64,000 bases of DNA, from NCBI GenBank assembly GCA_036172665.1, contig CM069871.1, forward strand, positions 6,076,001 through 6,140,000, read 5' to 3'. The notes under the pieces are model-generated. The model was not told where the DNA came from and searched no databases. It worked only from the letters and a program-made list of their open reading frames with translations. This DNA is from Prosopocoilus inquinatus (Eukaryota > Arthropoda > Insecta > Coleoptera > Lucanidae). Of this stretch, positions 24,520-37,260 are shown piece after piece (positions within the stretch are counted from its first letter, which is position 1; each line of letters begins with the position of its first letter). The position numbers were made by a program, and so were the translations under genes.

Positions 24520-26345
24520 TTTGAAGGTAGGCAATCAGCGTTGCACGTCAGCTAAACGGATTGCCTATCAAGCAGGGGCTTTTTACGTTGCCAATTCTTT
24601 TCTTTACGTCACCAACTACTGTAGGACTAGAGCCTTGAATTTCATATCAATCTAACTTGAAATACTTGAGGTTGTTGAAATTTGCGAAAAAATTAACAGA
24701 AGCCCACCTTCATTAAAAGACAAAAGGTAGGCAACACGCGTTGCGCGTCTGCTAAACGAATTGCCTAGCAAGCAGGGGCGGTTCGATCTTTTACGTTGCC
24801 AATTTTTTTCCTTTCGTTATCAAATACTGTAGGGCTAGAGCCTTGAATTTTAATGGACGTTCATATCAATCTAACTTGAAGTATAAGTTGTTAAAATTTG
24901 AGGAAAAATCAACAGAAGCCCACCATCATTAAAAGACAAAACTCTGAAACTAGGCAACCCATGTTGCGCGTCTGCTATACGAATTGCCTAGCAAGCAGGT
25001 GCGGTTCGATCTTTTTACGTTGCCAATTTTCTTTTTTACGTAACCAAATACTGTAGGACTAGAGCCTTGAATTTCAATGGACGTTCATATCAATATAACT
25101 TGAAGTACAGATTGTTGAAATTTGCGAAAAAATTAATAGAAGCCCACCTACATTAAAAGACAAAATCTTGAAGGTAGACAACCCGCGTTTCGCGTCTGCT
25201 AAACGAATTGCCCAACAAGCAGGGGCGGTTCGATCTTTTTACGTTGCCAATTTTTTTCTTCGCGTTACCAAATACTGTAGGACTAGAGCCATGAATTTTA
25301 ATGGACGTTCGTATCAATCTAACTTGAAGTATAAGTTGTTAAAATTTGCGGAAAAATCAACAGAAGCCCACCTCCATTAAAAGACAAAACTTTGAAGGTA
25401 GGCAATCCGCGTTGCGCGTCTGCTAAACGAATTGCCTAGCAAGCAGGGGCGGTTCGATCTTTTACGTTGCCAAATTTATTCTTTACGTCACCAAATACTG
25501 TAGGACCAGAGCCTTGAATTTTAATGGACGTTCAGATCAATCTAACTTGAAGTACTTGAACTTGTTGAAATTTGTGAAAAAATTAACAGAAGCCCACCTT
25601 CATTAAAAGACGAAACTTTGAAGGTAAGCAACCCGCGTTGCGCGTCTGCGAAACGAATTGCCCAACAAGCAGGGGCGGTTCGATCTGTTTACGTTGCCAA
25701 ATTTATTCTTTATGTCACCAAATACTGTAGGACTAGAGCCTTGAATTTTAATGGACGTTCATATCAATCTAACTTGAAGTACAGATTGTTGAAATTTGCG
25801 AAAAATTAACAGAAGCCCACCTTCATTAAAAGACAAAACTTTGAAGGCAGGAAAACCAGCGTTGGGCTTCTGCAGAACGGGTTGCCTACCGAGCAGGGGC
25901 GGTCCGATCTTTTTACGTTGCCAATTTTTTCTTTACGTCACCAAATACTGTACTGAATTTTAATGGACGTTCAGATCAATCTAACTTGAAGTACTTGAAG
26001 TTGTTGAAATTTGCGAAAAAATTAACAGAAGCACACGTTCATTAAAAGACAAAACTTTGAAGATAGGCAACACGCGTTGCGCGTCTGCTAAACGAATTGC
26101 CTAGCAAGCAGGGGCGGTTCGATCTTTTTACGTTGCCAAATTTATTCTTTACGTCACCAACTACTGTAGGACTAGAGCCTTGAATTTTAATGGACGTTCA
26201 TATCAATCTAACTTGAAGTACAGGTTGTTGAAATTTGCGGGAAAATCAACAGAAGCCCACCTTGATTAAAAGACAAAACTTTGAAGGTAGGAAAACCAGC
26301 ATTGGGCTTCTGTAGAACGGGTTGCCTACCGAGCAGGGGCGTCTC
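24520..26345 (+). repeat. 224-bp satellite array, about eight copies
   Basis: Units start GGTAGGCAAYCCGCGTTGCG and follow at about 24526, 24726, 24950, 25171, 25397, 25621, 25845, 26062 and 26285, giving periods of mostly 217-226. Each contains a conserved AGCAGGGGCGGTTCGATC, TACTGTAGGACTAGAGCC and TTAACAGAAGCCCACC. Each unit head is an imperfect hairpin, TAGGCAA...TTGCCTA. Frames of 60-70 codons inside are by-products. The array lies in the last Atg16 intron. Confidence 0.95.
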
Positions 26346-26459
26346 GATTTTACTTTAGGTTGTATTTTACGGTTATTCAGTACTAATGAGTATATCAGAG
26401 GCGGGGCATAAGAGCTAGGAGTGTAAGGTCCAGTTGAACATTCTAAGCGGCGCTCAAAA

Positions 26460-26501
26460 TTAAGCTCGGCTTAAATGTTTAAACACTTAAGCCGAGCTTA
26501 A
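26460..26501. repeat. Perfect 15-bp inverted repeat with 12-base loop
   Basis: TTAAGCTCGGCTTAA (26460-26474) and its exact complement TTAAGCCGAGCTTAA (26487-26501). Each arm is itself almost palindromic. It lies just after the 224-bp array and 430 bases from an Atg16 donor site. Confidence 0.85.
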
Positions 26502-26929
26502 AGTTATATACTGCTTATAATGTGACATGATTTATTATATTTTTGGTACAGTTTATTGACATAATTTAAATTGTTCAAGAAATGGAAGCAATCTTTTTAC
26601 GGTTTAAAAACTAGGGTAGTCCCAATCGGGTAGGAAAACATTGTGCAATATAAGATTGAGCATTATAAATGGATTCGTGTTTGATTCCTTGGGAAACAAT
26701 AAAACTGAGCGCTTCTCATCTACTCATTTGTGAAGATATCGTGTGTTTGAGTGCATAATTTCGCGTTTTACTTATAGACCGATCGTTACTGAAAAATAAA
26801 GCAAAGGCATGGAAAGAGAACGTAAACGTAGAAAATGACTACCTATTAGAAGAGTGGAGTAAGCAAGCGAATAGGCGCACTAAATACGGTTTTACTGAAC
26901 TATTAACTATTATCTGTGGGAACTACTTA

Positions 26930-27097
<168 letters not shown>

Positions 27098-27779
27098 TCA
27101 GTTTCTTGGGCCATAATATATGCTTATTACTAATACTGAATTATTAAAATGATTCAAACGTATCATCAAGAACGTAGAAAACACTCTCTGAAGAGTAAAT
27201 TGCTGCTTGGAGTTTCTAATAAGGGTAATCACTGGATTCACCAGGGAAAAAGCAAACTCTTTAATAATTAACTATTACATTTTTTCTTGACAGATTGTAT
27301 AGAGATGTTTTTTGCATTTTCTCGCCGGTGGCAATCAAATTATAGCTCCTAATAATATATAGAGCAAGCAAGCACTTCTTTCTCTTAAAAAAAAGAAACA
27401 CCATCTCAAGCTTCCTAATAACACACGAGGAAGCTTGATTAAAACCGCAAATATTTACAGATTTTCTATAATTTTTTTTTTAATGTGAGAGTGCCCGAAA
27501 GGCATACTTAATGTACTTGCACTTGTCATATAAGTGCAATGGCACTATTATTTTAAAATTGGCGTCGGTATCTCAATAATCATCAACCAGGAACACAGAC
27601 GGTAATTTATTGGTAAATTAAAGTCGAACGAACGTGTTCTAATTGAATACTTTGAATTTTTCTCGAAATTAAATAACCGGGTGTTAACAAATAATTGCGT
27701 AAAACTATAAAACACAAGTCTTCGAAACCATTAGGTGACTTGCTCTGGTAAAACTAATCAGGAAAGCAAGCGGGAGAGC

Positions 27780-30700
27780 ATTGGAACCCTGGGAAAAATC
27801 CAAATAGAGTATTCTTGGCGAATTCCCCATCTCGATCGATTATGGCATTTATTTCTAATTTCCATCTTTTATTAAAAAAAAAAGAAAATCTACGGGCAGA
27901 TGAGAGAAAGCTGCGATTGGTCAAGATTAAAACAAAAAGATCGCTCGACACTGACATAAACAAGAGAAAACCGATCGGCGAATGTCACTTATTTAAAAAA
28001 AAAAAACATAGACCAGAGAAAATGAGATGACACAAAAAAAGATCGTTTGACGATAGCATTTATTTCAGATTTTTTGAGTAGGAAGATTGACTGGAGAACA
28101 CGCAAAATGATTTTTTTTTAATAATGAAACTGAAAAGCTCAGTTCATGTGTACAAAAAAAATGGAATGATGCTGGTTTGATCTTATTAAAAAAAACACGA
28201 TCGACGAATGACATTTATTTCTTTTATTTTAATAAGCAGAGATGAAACAAAATAAGATCGACCAACGACGGCATTTATTTCTGATTATCGACAGAAAAAC
28301 TGACGGAGAAAAGAAAAGAAGAAAATACGCCACAATTTCTTTTTTGATATGGAAACAGAAAAGATCAAAAATCAATTAAAATTAAGCTCAACCGACAACA
28401 AGGTCAACTCAACCTAATCCGAGAGAAAAGAAGGAAAAGAAGAAAATACAATACAATTTTTTTTTTTAACATGGAAACTGAAAAGATCGATTGATGCTGA
28501 AAAACAAAGACTAACCGAAGCAAAAGGTTAAGACTAAAAGAAAAAGCAATTAAATTGAAGCTTAACCAACCCAAACTAATCCGAGCAAATGATGGCAACG
28601 GAAACAAAAGATGGATCATGGCAATTATTTCTGATTTAGAACCCATCCCAAACTAAAAAGAGAATTAAAGAAAACAAAATCTAAAAAAAAAATGTTAAAA
28701 ACTTAAAAATAACAGCTTAAGGCGCGCCCTCAGGCGGCCAAGGTTTTGACCTTATACTGAAACGAAAGAGCGAAAACGGAAAAAAAATACGTTAAAAATA
28801 AATTGAAATTAAGCTTAAGTAACGTCAAGGTCAACTCAACCCAAGTTTTATTGAAAAAAAAAACATCGACGGAAAAATATAAGATAAGTTCGGCGATTCG
28901 TCAAGACTAAAACAGAAGAAGATCGATCGACACTGACATAAATAAGAAAAAACCGATCGGCGAATGAAACTTACTCTAAAACAGAAAAAAAAAGATTGTT
29001 CGACGATAGCAATTATTATTTCTGATTTTTTGAGTAGAAACACGCATGATGATTTTTCTTTCAAGAAAGGTAGAAAATGAAACCGAAAAGATCAGTTGAT
29101 GTAGACAAAAAAAAACAAAAGAAAATCGAATGGTGTTGGTTTGATCTTATTAGAAAAAAACACGATCGACGAATGACATCAATTTCTTTTTTAATTTTAA
29201 TAAATACAGAAAATGAGATGAAACAAAAGAAGGTCGACCAATAACGGCATTCATTTCTGATTCTCGCTAGAAAAACTGAAAGGTAGGAGAAAAAGAAAAA
29301 AATACGACACACACTTTTTTTTAATATGGAAACTGAAAAGATCAGTTGATCCTGAAAATGAAAAACCAACTAAAGCAAGAGGTTAAGACTAAAAGAAAAA
29401 GCTTAAAAATCAATTAAAATTAAGCTCAACCGACAACAAGGTCAACCCAACCTAATCCGAGCAAATGATGGCAACGGAAACAAAAAATCGATCGTGGCAA
29501 TTATTTCTGATTCAGAATCCAACCCAAAACAAGAAGAGAATTAAAAAAAAACAAAATATAAAAAAAATTATATCTGAAGAAATGTTAAAAACTTAAAAAT
29601 AAATTGAAATTAAGCTTAACTAACGTCAAAGTCAACCCAAACCCAGGTAAACGACAGCGACAAAGGCAAACAATCCATCGATTATGGCACTTCTTTCAAA
29701 TTTCTATATTTTATTTGAAAAAAAAAAACATCGACGGGAAAATATGAGAGGAGTTCGCTGATTCGTCACGACTAAAACAGAAGAAGATCGATCGACACTG
29801 ACATAAACAAGAGAAAACCGATCGGCGAATGACATTTACTTTAAAACAAAAAAAAAGATTTTTTGACAATAGTAATTATTATTTCTGATTTTTTGAGTAG
29901 AAACATGCAAGATGATTTTTTTCAAGAAAGGTAGAAAATGAAACCGAAAAGATCAGTTCACGTGGACAAAAAAAAACAAAAGAAAATCGAACGATGTTGG
30001 TTTGATCTTATTAAAAACAAAAAAAAACACGATCGACGAATGACATCAATTTTTTTCTAAATTTTAATAAATATAGAAAATGAGACGAAACAAAAGAAGG
30101 TCGGCCAATAACGGCATTCACTTCTGATTCTCGCTAGAAAAACTGAAAGGTAGAAAAAAAAGAAGAAAATACGACACATTTTTTTTTAATATGGAAACTG
30201 AAAAGATCAATTGATGTTGAAAAAGAAAAACCAACCAAAGCAAGATGTTAAGACTAAAGCTTAAAAATCAATTAAAATTAAGCTCAACCGACAACAAGGT
30301 CAACCCAACTTAATCCGAGCAAACGATTGCAACGGAAACAAAAGATCGATCATGGCATTTATTTCTGATTCAGAAACCAACCTAAACCAAGAAGAGAATT
30401 TAAAAAAAACAAAATCTAAAAAAATTATATCTAAAGAAATGTTAAAAACTTAAAAATAAATTAAAATTAAGCTTAAGTCACGTCAAGGTCAACCCAACTC
30501 AAGTAAACGACAGCGACAAAGGCAAACGATCGATCGATTATGGCATTTCTTTCTAATTTCTATCTTTTATTGAAAAAAAAAAGAAAAAATCAATTGATAC
30601 CGATGGAAACAAAAGAAGATCTGTCGATGATGCCATTTGTTTCTGGTTGTAGGAAAAAGGAAGAAGAAAGTGCGACTCTAGATTTCTCCATAAAGACAAA

Positions 30701-30800
30701 AACAAAAGAAGACCCATCGATGAGAGGGGGGGAAGGATGAAGAAAAACAAAGATTGATTAACGATTACAAGTGAAAACAAAAATGATACAATGATTTAAC
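27780..30800 (+). repeat. A-rich GATCG satellite with 0.85-1.0-kb higher-order period
   Basis: GACACTGACATAAACAAGAG then AAAACCGATCGGCGAATG recurs near 27945, 28930 and 29795. The phrase TTATGGCAYTTMTTTC recurs near 27840, 29685 and 30540. The internal phrases CAACCGACAACAAGGTCAAC and ATGGCAACGGAAACAAAAG also repeat. The plus strand is strongly A-rich. Open frames of 66-102 codons on either strand are by-products. A (CTC)n run lies at 30872-30893. Confidence 0.85.
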
Positions 30801-30899
30801 GATTCCATAATTTTTTTTTTTTTTATAAAAGAACGAGGAAGGGAAAGTGCGTAAGAACAGTCACATCGCCTTCTCCTCCTCCTCCTCCTCCCTCCCCCT

Positions 30900-32430
30900 C
30901 GTGCATGAAATTAAAGCAAGTGTCTAAAGTGAAGTTAATTAAAAATTATTTCAATTTTCCCCACAATAACACGTAATCACTTGAGAGCAGCGCCATGTGA
31001 AATTGACGGACGTGGATTTAGTCGCTGCGCGAAATACTTTCTTTTTGGTTCGGTGCACAAAATAAGTGAATTGGATTTTGCGTCAAAATCCGTAATTAAC
31101 TTTTGTTTCCATCCAAATAACAACGACAAGCCGGCACAACATGAGTTTCCCTCGATTAGAATCCAACAATCTAAAAACTAATCCCGGATAATAAAATGTT
31201 TCCTCTTTTTTTTGGAAAATTGGAAAACAGGAGGGCATTTCTCTTAATGAAAAGAGTCTTTGTGCAGTCCTCATTTAAACGTTAGTCCTTCCCACCCCAA
31301 AAAAAAAAAAAAAATTGACTGCGATTATTAAGGCTTACTCCTCGTTCGCTTTGGATTATTTTTTCCGGTCGAGCGCATGGAAGAGTTTTATTCCTTCCAA
31401 TATGCGCGACTTCAGAAATGAAAATCTCAGGTGTCATTACCGTAAGAATTAAAAGGAGGTACAATAAGTTCCCCTGGAATTCATCTTTTTGAACGGGTAC
31501 CCGTACACAAAGAATACCTTTCAATATAAAGGGTGGGTTGGGCATTATGAAAGCGCCCGCCAATCTTTCCATTTGCTTTTATAACTTTAATGATTTGCAC
31601 AAGTACAGCGATGAAAGAAAATATGTTGCAACGAAACTTCCGGACGAATTATTTCAGGTGGGATTTTAAAGAACCCCCTCCCCCTCTCTTCCCCCAAAGA
31701 AAACTTTCTCTCCCAGCAACTAAGTTTTAATCTGACGCTGGAACGGCGGCGTCAATGTTCTAATAAATCATGCAGTGAGAAAAGGTAATTCATTTACTTA
31801 CAAAATGCGTTAAACACTTAACTCCTCCTCGGGGTGGTGAGAGGAATTGGGTTAAGTGGAGAAGCCAACAGGTCCTCCAAGATAGCGAGATAAGACAGCG
31901 CTCGGGGCGAGACTGATATCGCCATAAAGTCATCGTTTTTATCTTATATCATTAATCTTGAGCCAGTCAACATTTACGCGACCGAATCTGAGCCAGACAA
32001 GTGTATTCGCAAACTCTTTATGATGAGTAGATAATGGACACGGCCCTCCACTTTGACCGTCGCGGCCGACTTCTCCACCACGGTAAATATGTCACATAAA
32101 AATACGTCATAAAAGCTCCTTTAATGGCCTCTCACTGTTACAGTTCATACATGGCTTTTATTGTTCACAGAAGAGGAGCATTCGAACTTCGCCAAATAAC
32201 CGACTTAACAATGCCCGTACTTTCTGCTTCGTCCGTTTTACACGTGTAGTACGCGAACAGGATTTAAAAAATTCTCCAATTCCAGCGAAAACCAGGAAAC
32301 ATCTGTCTTTTTTTTCTTCTTTTTCTCAACGCTTTGTATTTAATGTAGGTCAGTCAAATTTAATTTAATGGAAATGCTTATGTGCTTATGTTTAATCATC
32401 TTCCCCCAAAAAGGATCTCCTTTTATTGTT
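30900..32430. other. Single-copy intronic interval
   Basis: The sequence is less repetitive, including 31.75-32.25 kb, which has mixed composition. A 96-codon minus frame at 31282-31572 has no recognised domain. It could hold regulatory sequence; nothing specific was seen. Confidence 0.35.
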
Positions 32431-32439
32431 ACTATTTGG

Positions 32440-33460
32440 ACAATGAAACAGATTGCCAGAGACTAGGGCAAGGCTAACAGAGAACTTCTCTTCTGACCTA
32501 TTTGGGCATTTAGAATGCACCTTCTTTGTTCGAAATGGCATGGGCGAAGTCTTTGCAAAGAAGAAGACCAGAATAATCGAAAAGGCAAGCTCGGTCTTCA
32601 ACTTTCCCCTTTCAGAATTGACTTCTGAAAGTATCAAGCTACGCCCAAGAGCCTGGATCACCATAGTTTCTTCGTTCAAACATTGGGAGAACCCTTGCAA
32701 CGTATACGATCAGACTAATCGAAGAAGCAAGCTGGGTCTTCACCTAGCCTATTTCAGAATTGGCTTCTGAAAGTGTCAAGCCTCCATCCAAGAGCCTGGG
32801 CCGTTTACAAAGATCCAATGTCTTTGATTATCGATTAGTAACCATCGATAGTGCAAGATTTCCTTTTATCATAGCGACTTTTCACGATCATTGGCGGGAC
32901 CATTACAATGAAAACACTCAGAATTGGCTTCTGAAAGTATCAAGCTTCGTCCAAGAGCCCAGCTACAAAGTTCCGATGTTTTTGTTCAACGATTAGGAGC
33001 CATCGATAATGCAAGATCTTCTTTTATTGCAGCGACTTTTCACGATTTTCTGGAACTTCCATTTAGATAGTAGCTTCTCTGGTAAAAATAACATTGGAGG
33101 AACCTTTGGCTTGAAGACGGTCAAAATAATCGAAGAGGCAAGCTCGGTCTTCAACTTGCCCATTTCAGTAATGGCTTCTGAAAGTATCAAGCTTCGCTCA
33201 ACCATCTACAAAGTTCCGATGTCTTTGATCAACGATTAGAAACCGTCGTTTATTATAACTACGTTTCACGATCCTCTGAAACTTCCATTTAGAATGTAGC
33301 TTCTTTGTTAGAAATATCAGAGGGGGAACCTTTGCAATGAAGACGACCGGAGTAATCGAAGAAATAAGCCCGATCTTCAACTTGCGCAGTTCAGAATTGA
33401 CTTCTGAAGGTATCAACCTCCACCCACCAATAGCATGGACGTGGATAATTTGGTGCATAA
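32440..33460 (+). repeat. Irregular tandem repeat (units 137-250 bp)
   Basis: GGCTTCTGAAAGTATCAAGC recurs near 32625, 32762, 32925, 33175 and 33400. Each is linked to AAGCTCGGTCTTCAACTTGC and to ACAAAGTTCCGATGTCTTTG or CACGATYNTCTGGAACTTCC blocks in variable order. Frames of 70-105 codons on both strands arise from the repeat. Confidence 0.85.
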
Positions 33461-34739
33461 AAGCAAGGAACGTGAAAAAAGAAGTCGGAATACCATAGAA
33501 TAAAAACCATGGGATTTCGATGATGATTTTTAAATTGGATCACATTAGGCGTGTGGGCGTGTAATAATTTAATTTGAACGAGTTCGTTGCATACGGGCGT
33601 AATAAAACTCGATAGGGAACACTAATATATTTCACTTAAATAATAAACTTTTTTACTATCGAGATATCACATAAAAACGTTCTTCGACATGATAGATTTA
33701 TTTTTATGCTGGCTATCGAGTTTTATTGGTTTTGGGGAGGGGGTGGGGGAGATCTTGCAAGGGCATGTATCGATCAGAAGGAGGACTTATACAGAGTTTA
33801 ACTGAAATCGTAATGCATTATAATACCTCGTAATATTCGTACTGTAGACGTCGTAAATTCCGATGGGAAACTGAAGTATAAAACCGAAAATTCATATCGG
33901 TATAAAATGAGCTGACTGGGGAGGTATTGCGGAAGGTTCATAAAATTGCCGTGCTATCTTGCTCCTCTCTTTGAAATTTCAGTAGGTAGATACGCTCAGT
34001 CGTTCCTTAATCCCGGACGAAATAACGACAATTCGCTTTGAATCGTTATCTGAAATGCGCCGTTATCGAACCAGAATATCGCACCCTGTGATGTAGTCCC
34101 GATCTGCTCGTAATGTTGCATTCAAGCGCATCGGCTAAATCTAATAAACATCTTTTAAACAACTTATTCCGTCATGCCAGACGTACACTACGCGAAATAA
34201 ATTCGGTTTTATCTCCACCTTGGATTTTACATCAGCTCCAAGACGTGCACGAAATTATAACATCCAACATTAAAAAACAAACACCTATATTCGCTTTGAC
34301 GTTGCTAAAGGTGTCAAATCTGAAGCTAAAGTGACTCTTCATTACAGTACGACAAATTTCAAAATGGAAAACAATTGATCAGATCTATCATAACCTCACT
34401 TACTTGGATTCTAATGAGAAGTATTAAGTCAGTAGGTACTAAGAGGAAAGACCAAAAAATAACTGAAAATTGAAAGAGCTATCAAACTGGGAGGACTTTT
34501 TCTTGAAAATCGCCGCACCTTAGACTTTTTTTTAACCACGATGATTTTGAGACCCCACTCATTTCATTTTCTTCATCTCTTCCAAATTTGCAAAACACTT
34601 CCAAATCAGGACCTGCCACATCCGAAGTAATAAAAATAAGCTGCGAGCGTTAAAATCTGGGATAGAAAACTACGGTTTTTGCCATTTTTTTTGTTTAAAA
34701 AAGCAGAATTGCGAAAGCGTTGTTAAGGTGCAGGAAACA

Positions 34740-36530
34740 TTAATCTGCTTTCTATAACTCTTGGCGTTTCCTTCGCGTGGACTTGCCCAATTGTTCTAAA
34801 AATTTGAATTTTGTGGTAGAGCCGCCCTTATGAAACGAATTTTAACGTTGATTGTTGTTTTCATCCAAAATTTGCGATTCCCGTCATCTTCAGTAGTAAT
34901 TGGAAGTCGTTTTCCATCCAACCGTGGCACGGGTTTAAGCTAAGAGTGCATCTGGAATGAATTCTTTAGTCATTTGCCATCCAACTCCTCGACTGGCAGC
35001 TGGCAAACACTTCAAATTACTTGCCATCAATTCAGCAATATAGTGATGTTTATTTTGCTAAGGGGTAGGAACCACTCATCTCTTTTCTATAATTCTTGAC
35101 GTCTCTTTCGCGTGGATTTGCCCAATTCTTCCAAAAATTTGAGTTTTGGGGGAAAACTGCCTAGGTGGAGCAAATTTTAGCTTTGATTGTTGCTCTCATA
35201 CAAAGTTTACGACTCTCATCATCTTCAGAAGTAATTGGGAGTCGTTTTCCATCCAACCATGGCACGCATTCAAGCTAAGAGTGAATCTGGCTTGAATTTT
35301 TTAGTCATTTCATGTACCATTCTTCGATTGGTAATGGTGGCAAGAACTCCAAATATTTCCCATCATTTAAACAATATGGTCAGATTTGCGTTGTTAATAG
35401 TCTGGAACCACTCATCTCTTTTCTATAATTCTTGACATCTCTTTCGCGTAGATTTGCCCAATTGTTCCAAATATTTGAGTTTTGAGGGAAAACTCCCTAG
35501 GTGGAACAAATTTCAGCCCTGATTGTTGATTTCATCCAAAGTCTGCGAATCCCATCGTCTTGAAAAGTAATTGGGAGTCGTTTCCCATCCAACCATGGCA
35601 CAGGTTCAAGCTAATAGTGAATCTGGTATGAATTTTTTAGTCATTTCAAGTCCCATTTCTCGATTGGCAATAGTGGAAAGAACTCGAAATTACGTGTCAT
35701 CATTTTAACAATATGGTCAAGTTTGCGCTGTTACGAAGCTGGAATCATTTAATTATTTTCTATAATTCTTCGCGTCTTCTTCACGAAGATTAGCCAAACT
35801 ATTCCAAAAATTTGAATTTTGGGGTAGAACTGCCTAAGTGGAGCAAATTTCAACCTTAATTGTTGCTTTCATCCAAAGTTTGCGACTTCCAAACACCTTG
35901 AGAAGTAATTGGGAGTCGTTTCCGTCAGGTTTGCGTTGTTTAAGAGGCTAGAACCTCTTTCCTATGATTTTTGACGTCTCCTCCGCTTGGACTTCCCCAA
36001 TTGTTCCGAAAATTTGAATTTTCGAGAAGAACTGCCCAGGTGGAGCAAATCTCAACCTTAACTGTCGCTTTTATTCAAAGTTTGTGACTTCCATCATCTC
36101 GAGAAGTAATTGAGAGTCATTTTCCATTCAACCAAGGCACGCATTCAAGCTAAGAGTGATTCTGGCAGGAATTCTTTAATCATTTCATATCCAATTCTTC
36201 GTTTGGCAATAATTGCAAGATTTCCAAATTACTTCCCATCATTAAAGAGTTAAGGGGCTGGAATCAGTCATCTCTTTTTTATAATTCTTGACGTCTCTTT
36301 CGCGTGGACTTGCCCAACTGTTTCGAAAATTTGAATTTTGGGGTAGAACTGCCCAGGTGGAGCAAATTTCAGCCCTGGTTATCGCATTGATCCAAAGTTT
36401 ACGACTTCCATCATCTAGAGAACTGATTGGAAGTCGTCGTTTTCCATCCCAGCATGAATCTTTAGTTAGATATTTCATGTCCAATTGGCATTACCGGCAA
36501 GAAATCCAAGTTTTAGTTTCAATAATTTGA
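34740..36530 (+). repeat. 337-bp satellite, about five units
   Basis: The phrase CTTTCTATAATTCTTGACGT and then CTCTTTCGCGTGGATTTGCC recurs near 34742, 35079, 35415, 35753, 35958 (unit shortened to about 205) and 36272. The phrases AGTAATTGGGAGTCGTTTTC and CATCCAACCATGGCACGCAT are conserved. It ends about 390 bases before the 85-bp Atg16 exon. Confidence 0.92.
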
Positions 36531-36917
36531 TCGTGTTTCCTCCGCTCATGATCACCTTCAACGAGGTCCACCTTCAAGCAATATTTTGCCAAGTTTGAAG
36601 AGAGATGGTCATTGGTAAAATTGTTTTTTTTTCCAAAATCTTGATTGTAGTGGTGCTTTGTTTTAATGTTTGGATTTTTGACCAACAGCAAGAAAAGGTT
36701 TTCGAGTGCTCAATCCCCATGAGCTTTCCCTCCATAGTTAAATTTCCGTTATTTTTAGATACCCCCTCGTATGTTATTACAAGAAAAATATTTATTCCAA
36801 GTTTAAAATGCGAAAGAGCTAAGGTGTGCGGGGGTTCTTAATTTATCCCTAAATTTGTGCCCGGAAATCAAAAAAGCTCAAAAAACGCAATGATTATAAA
36901 CAAGCACAGAAACTTAC

Positions 36918-37002
36918 CTAAACGTAAGGACAACTTGGTTCAGTCTGAGATCAAGTAGCTTGAGAGTATCATCTCTAACGCAGGCTACCAGGTATTTTGT
37001 AT
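36918..37002 (-). CDS. Atg16: Atg16 WD40 exon (85 bp)
   Basis: This short minus-strand exon lies between a TTATTTCAG acceptor and a GTAAGT donor (36912-36917). It supplies the last two bases of an Asp codon and ends with the first two of a Ser codon. It reads TKYLVACVRDDTLKLLDLRL followed by NQVVLTF, matching the ATG16L1 blade with the SRDDLLKVIDLR signature. The usual WD dipeptide is LD here, as in vertebrate ATG16L1, so this is a family trait and not damage. It is too short to stand out as an open reading frame and is identified by homology, splice sites and phase. The flanking introns are 6,681 bp (upstream) and 9,840 bp (downstream). Confidence 0.93.
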
Positions 37003-37030
37003 CTGAAATAAAATGATATTTCCTTTTTCT

Positions 37031-37260
37031 AAGGCCCCACATTTCCAATATTGATTTTCCTAGAAAATATCTTTGGAAACTATTGTATCGACAATGGTTT
37101 CCAGGGACATTATCTGGTAGATAAATTTATAGGGATGTGGAAAGGACTTAGGCCCGATTTTTTCTCCTCCTGAAAATTTATCTGCCAGGTAATATCATCG
37201 GTAACTATTAACCATTTTCGAGGGAGGATAATACCTGGAAGATCAGGAAAATCAGGCCTT
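37031..37260. mobile_element. Pair of hairpin MITE-like elements (GGCCCGATTT family)
   Basis: The first unit (about 37031-37153) and second unit (about 37149-37260) each have inverted ends such as AGGCCCGATTTTTTCTCC against GGAAAATCAGGCCTT. Both share ATTTATCTGCCAGGTAAT / GGTTTCC internal palindromes with the element at 54270-54386. The 85-bp Atg16 exon ends 29 bases away, at 37002. Confidence 0.7.

Noticed and set aside
24520..26345. CRISPR-like array.
   Set aside because: The 224-bp units are conserved over their whole length, with no short repeat alternating with unique spacers; it is a eukaryotic satellite.
32392..33458. Overlapping 70-105-codon frames on both strands.
   Set aside because: They recur with the tandem repeat and are open on both strands, as expected for a repeat without stops in its unit rather than for genes.
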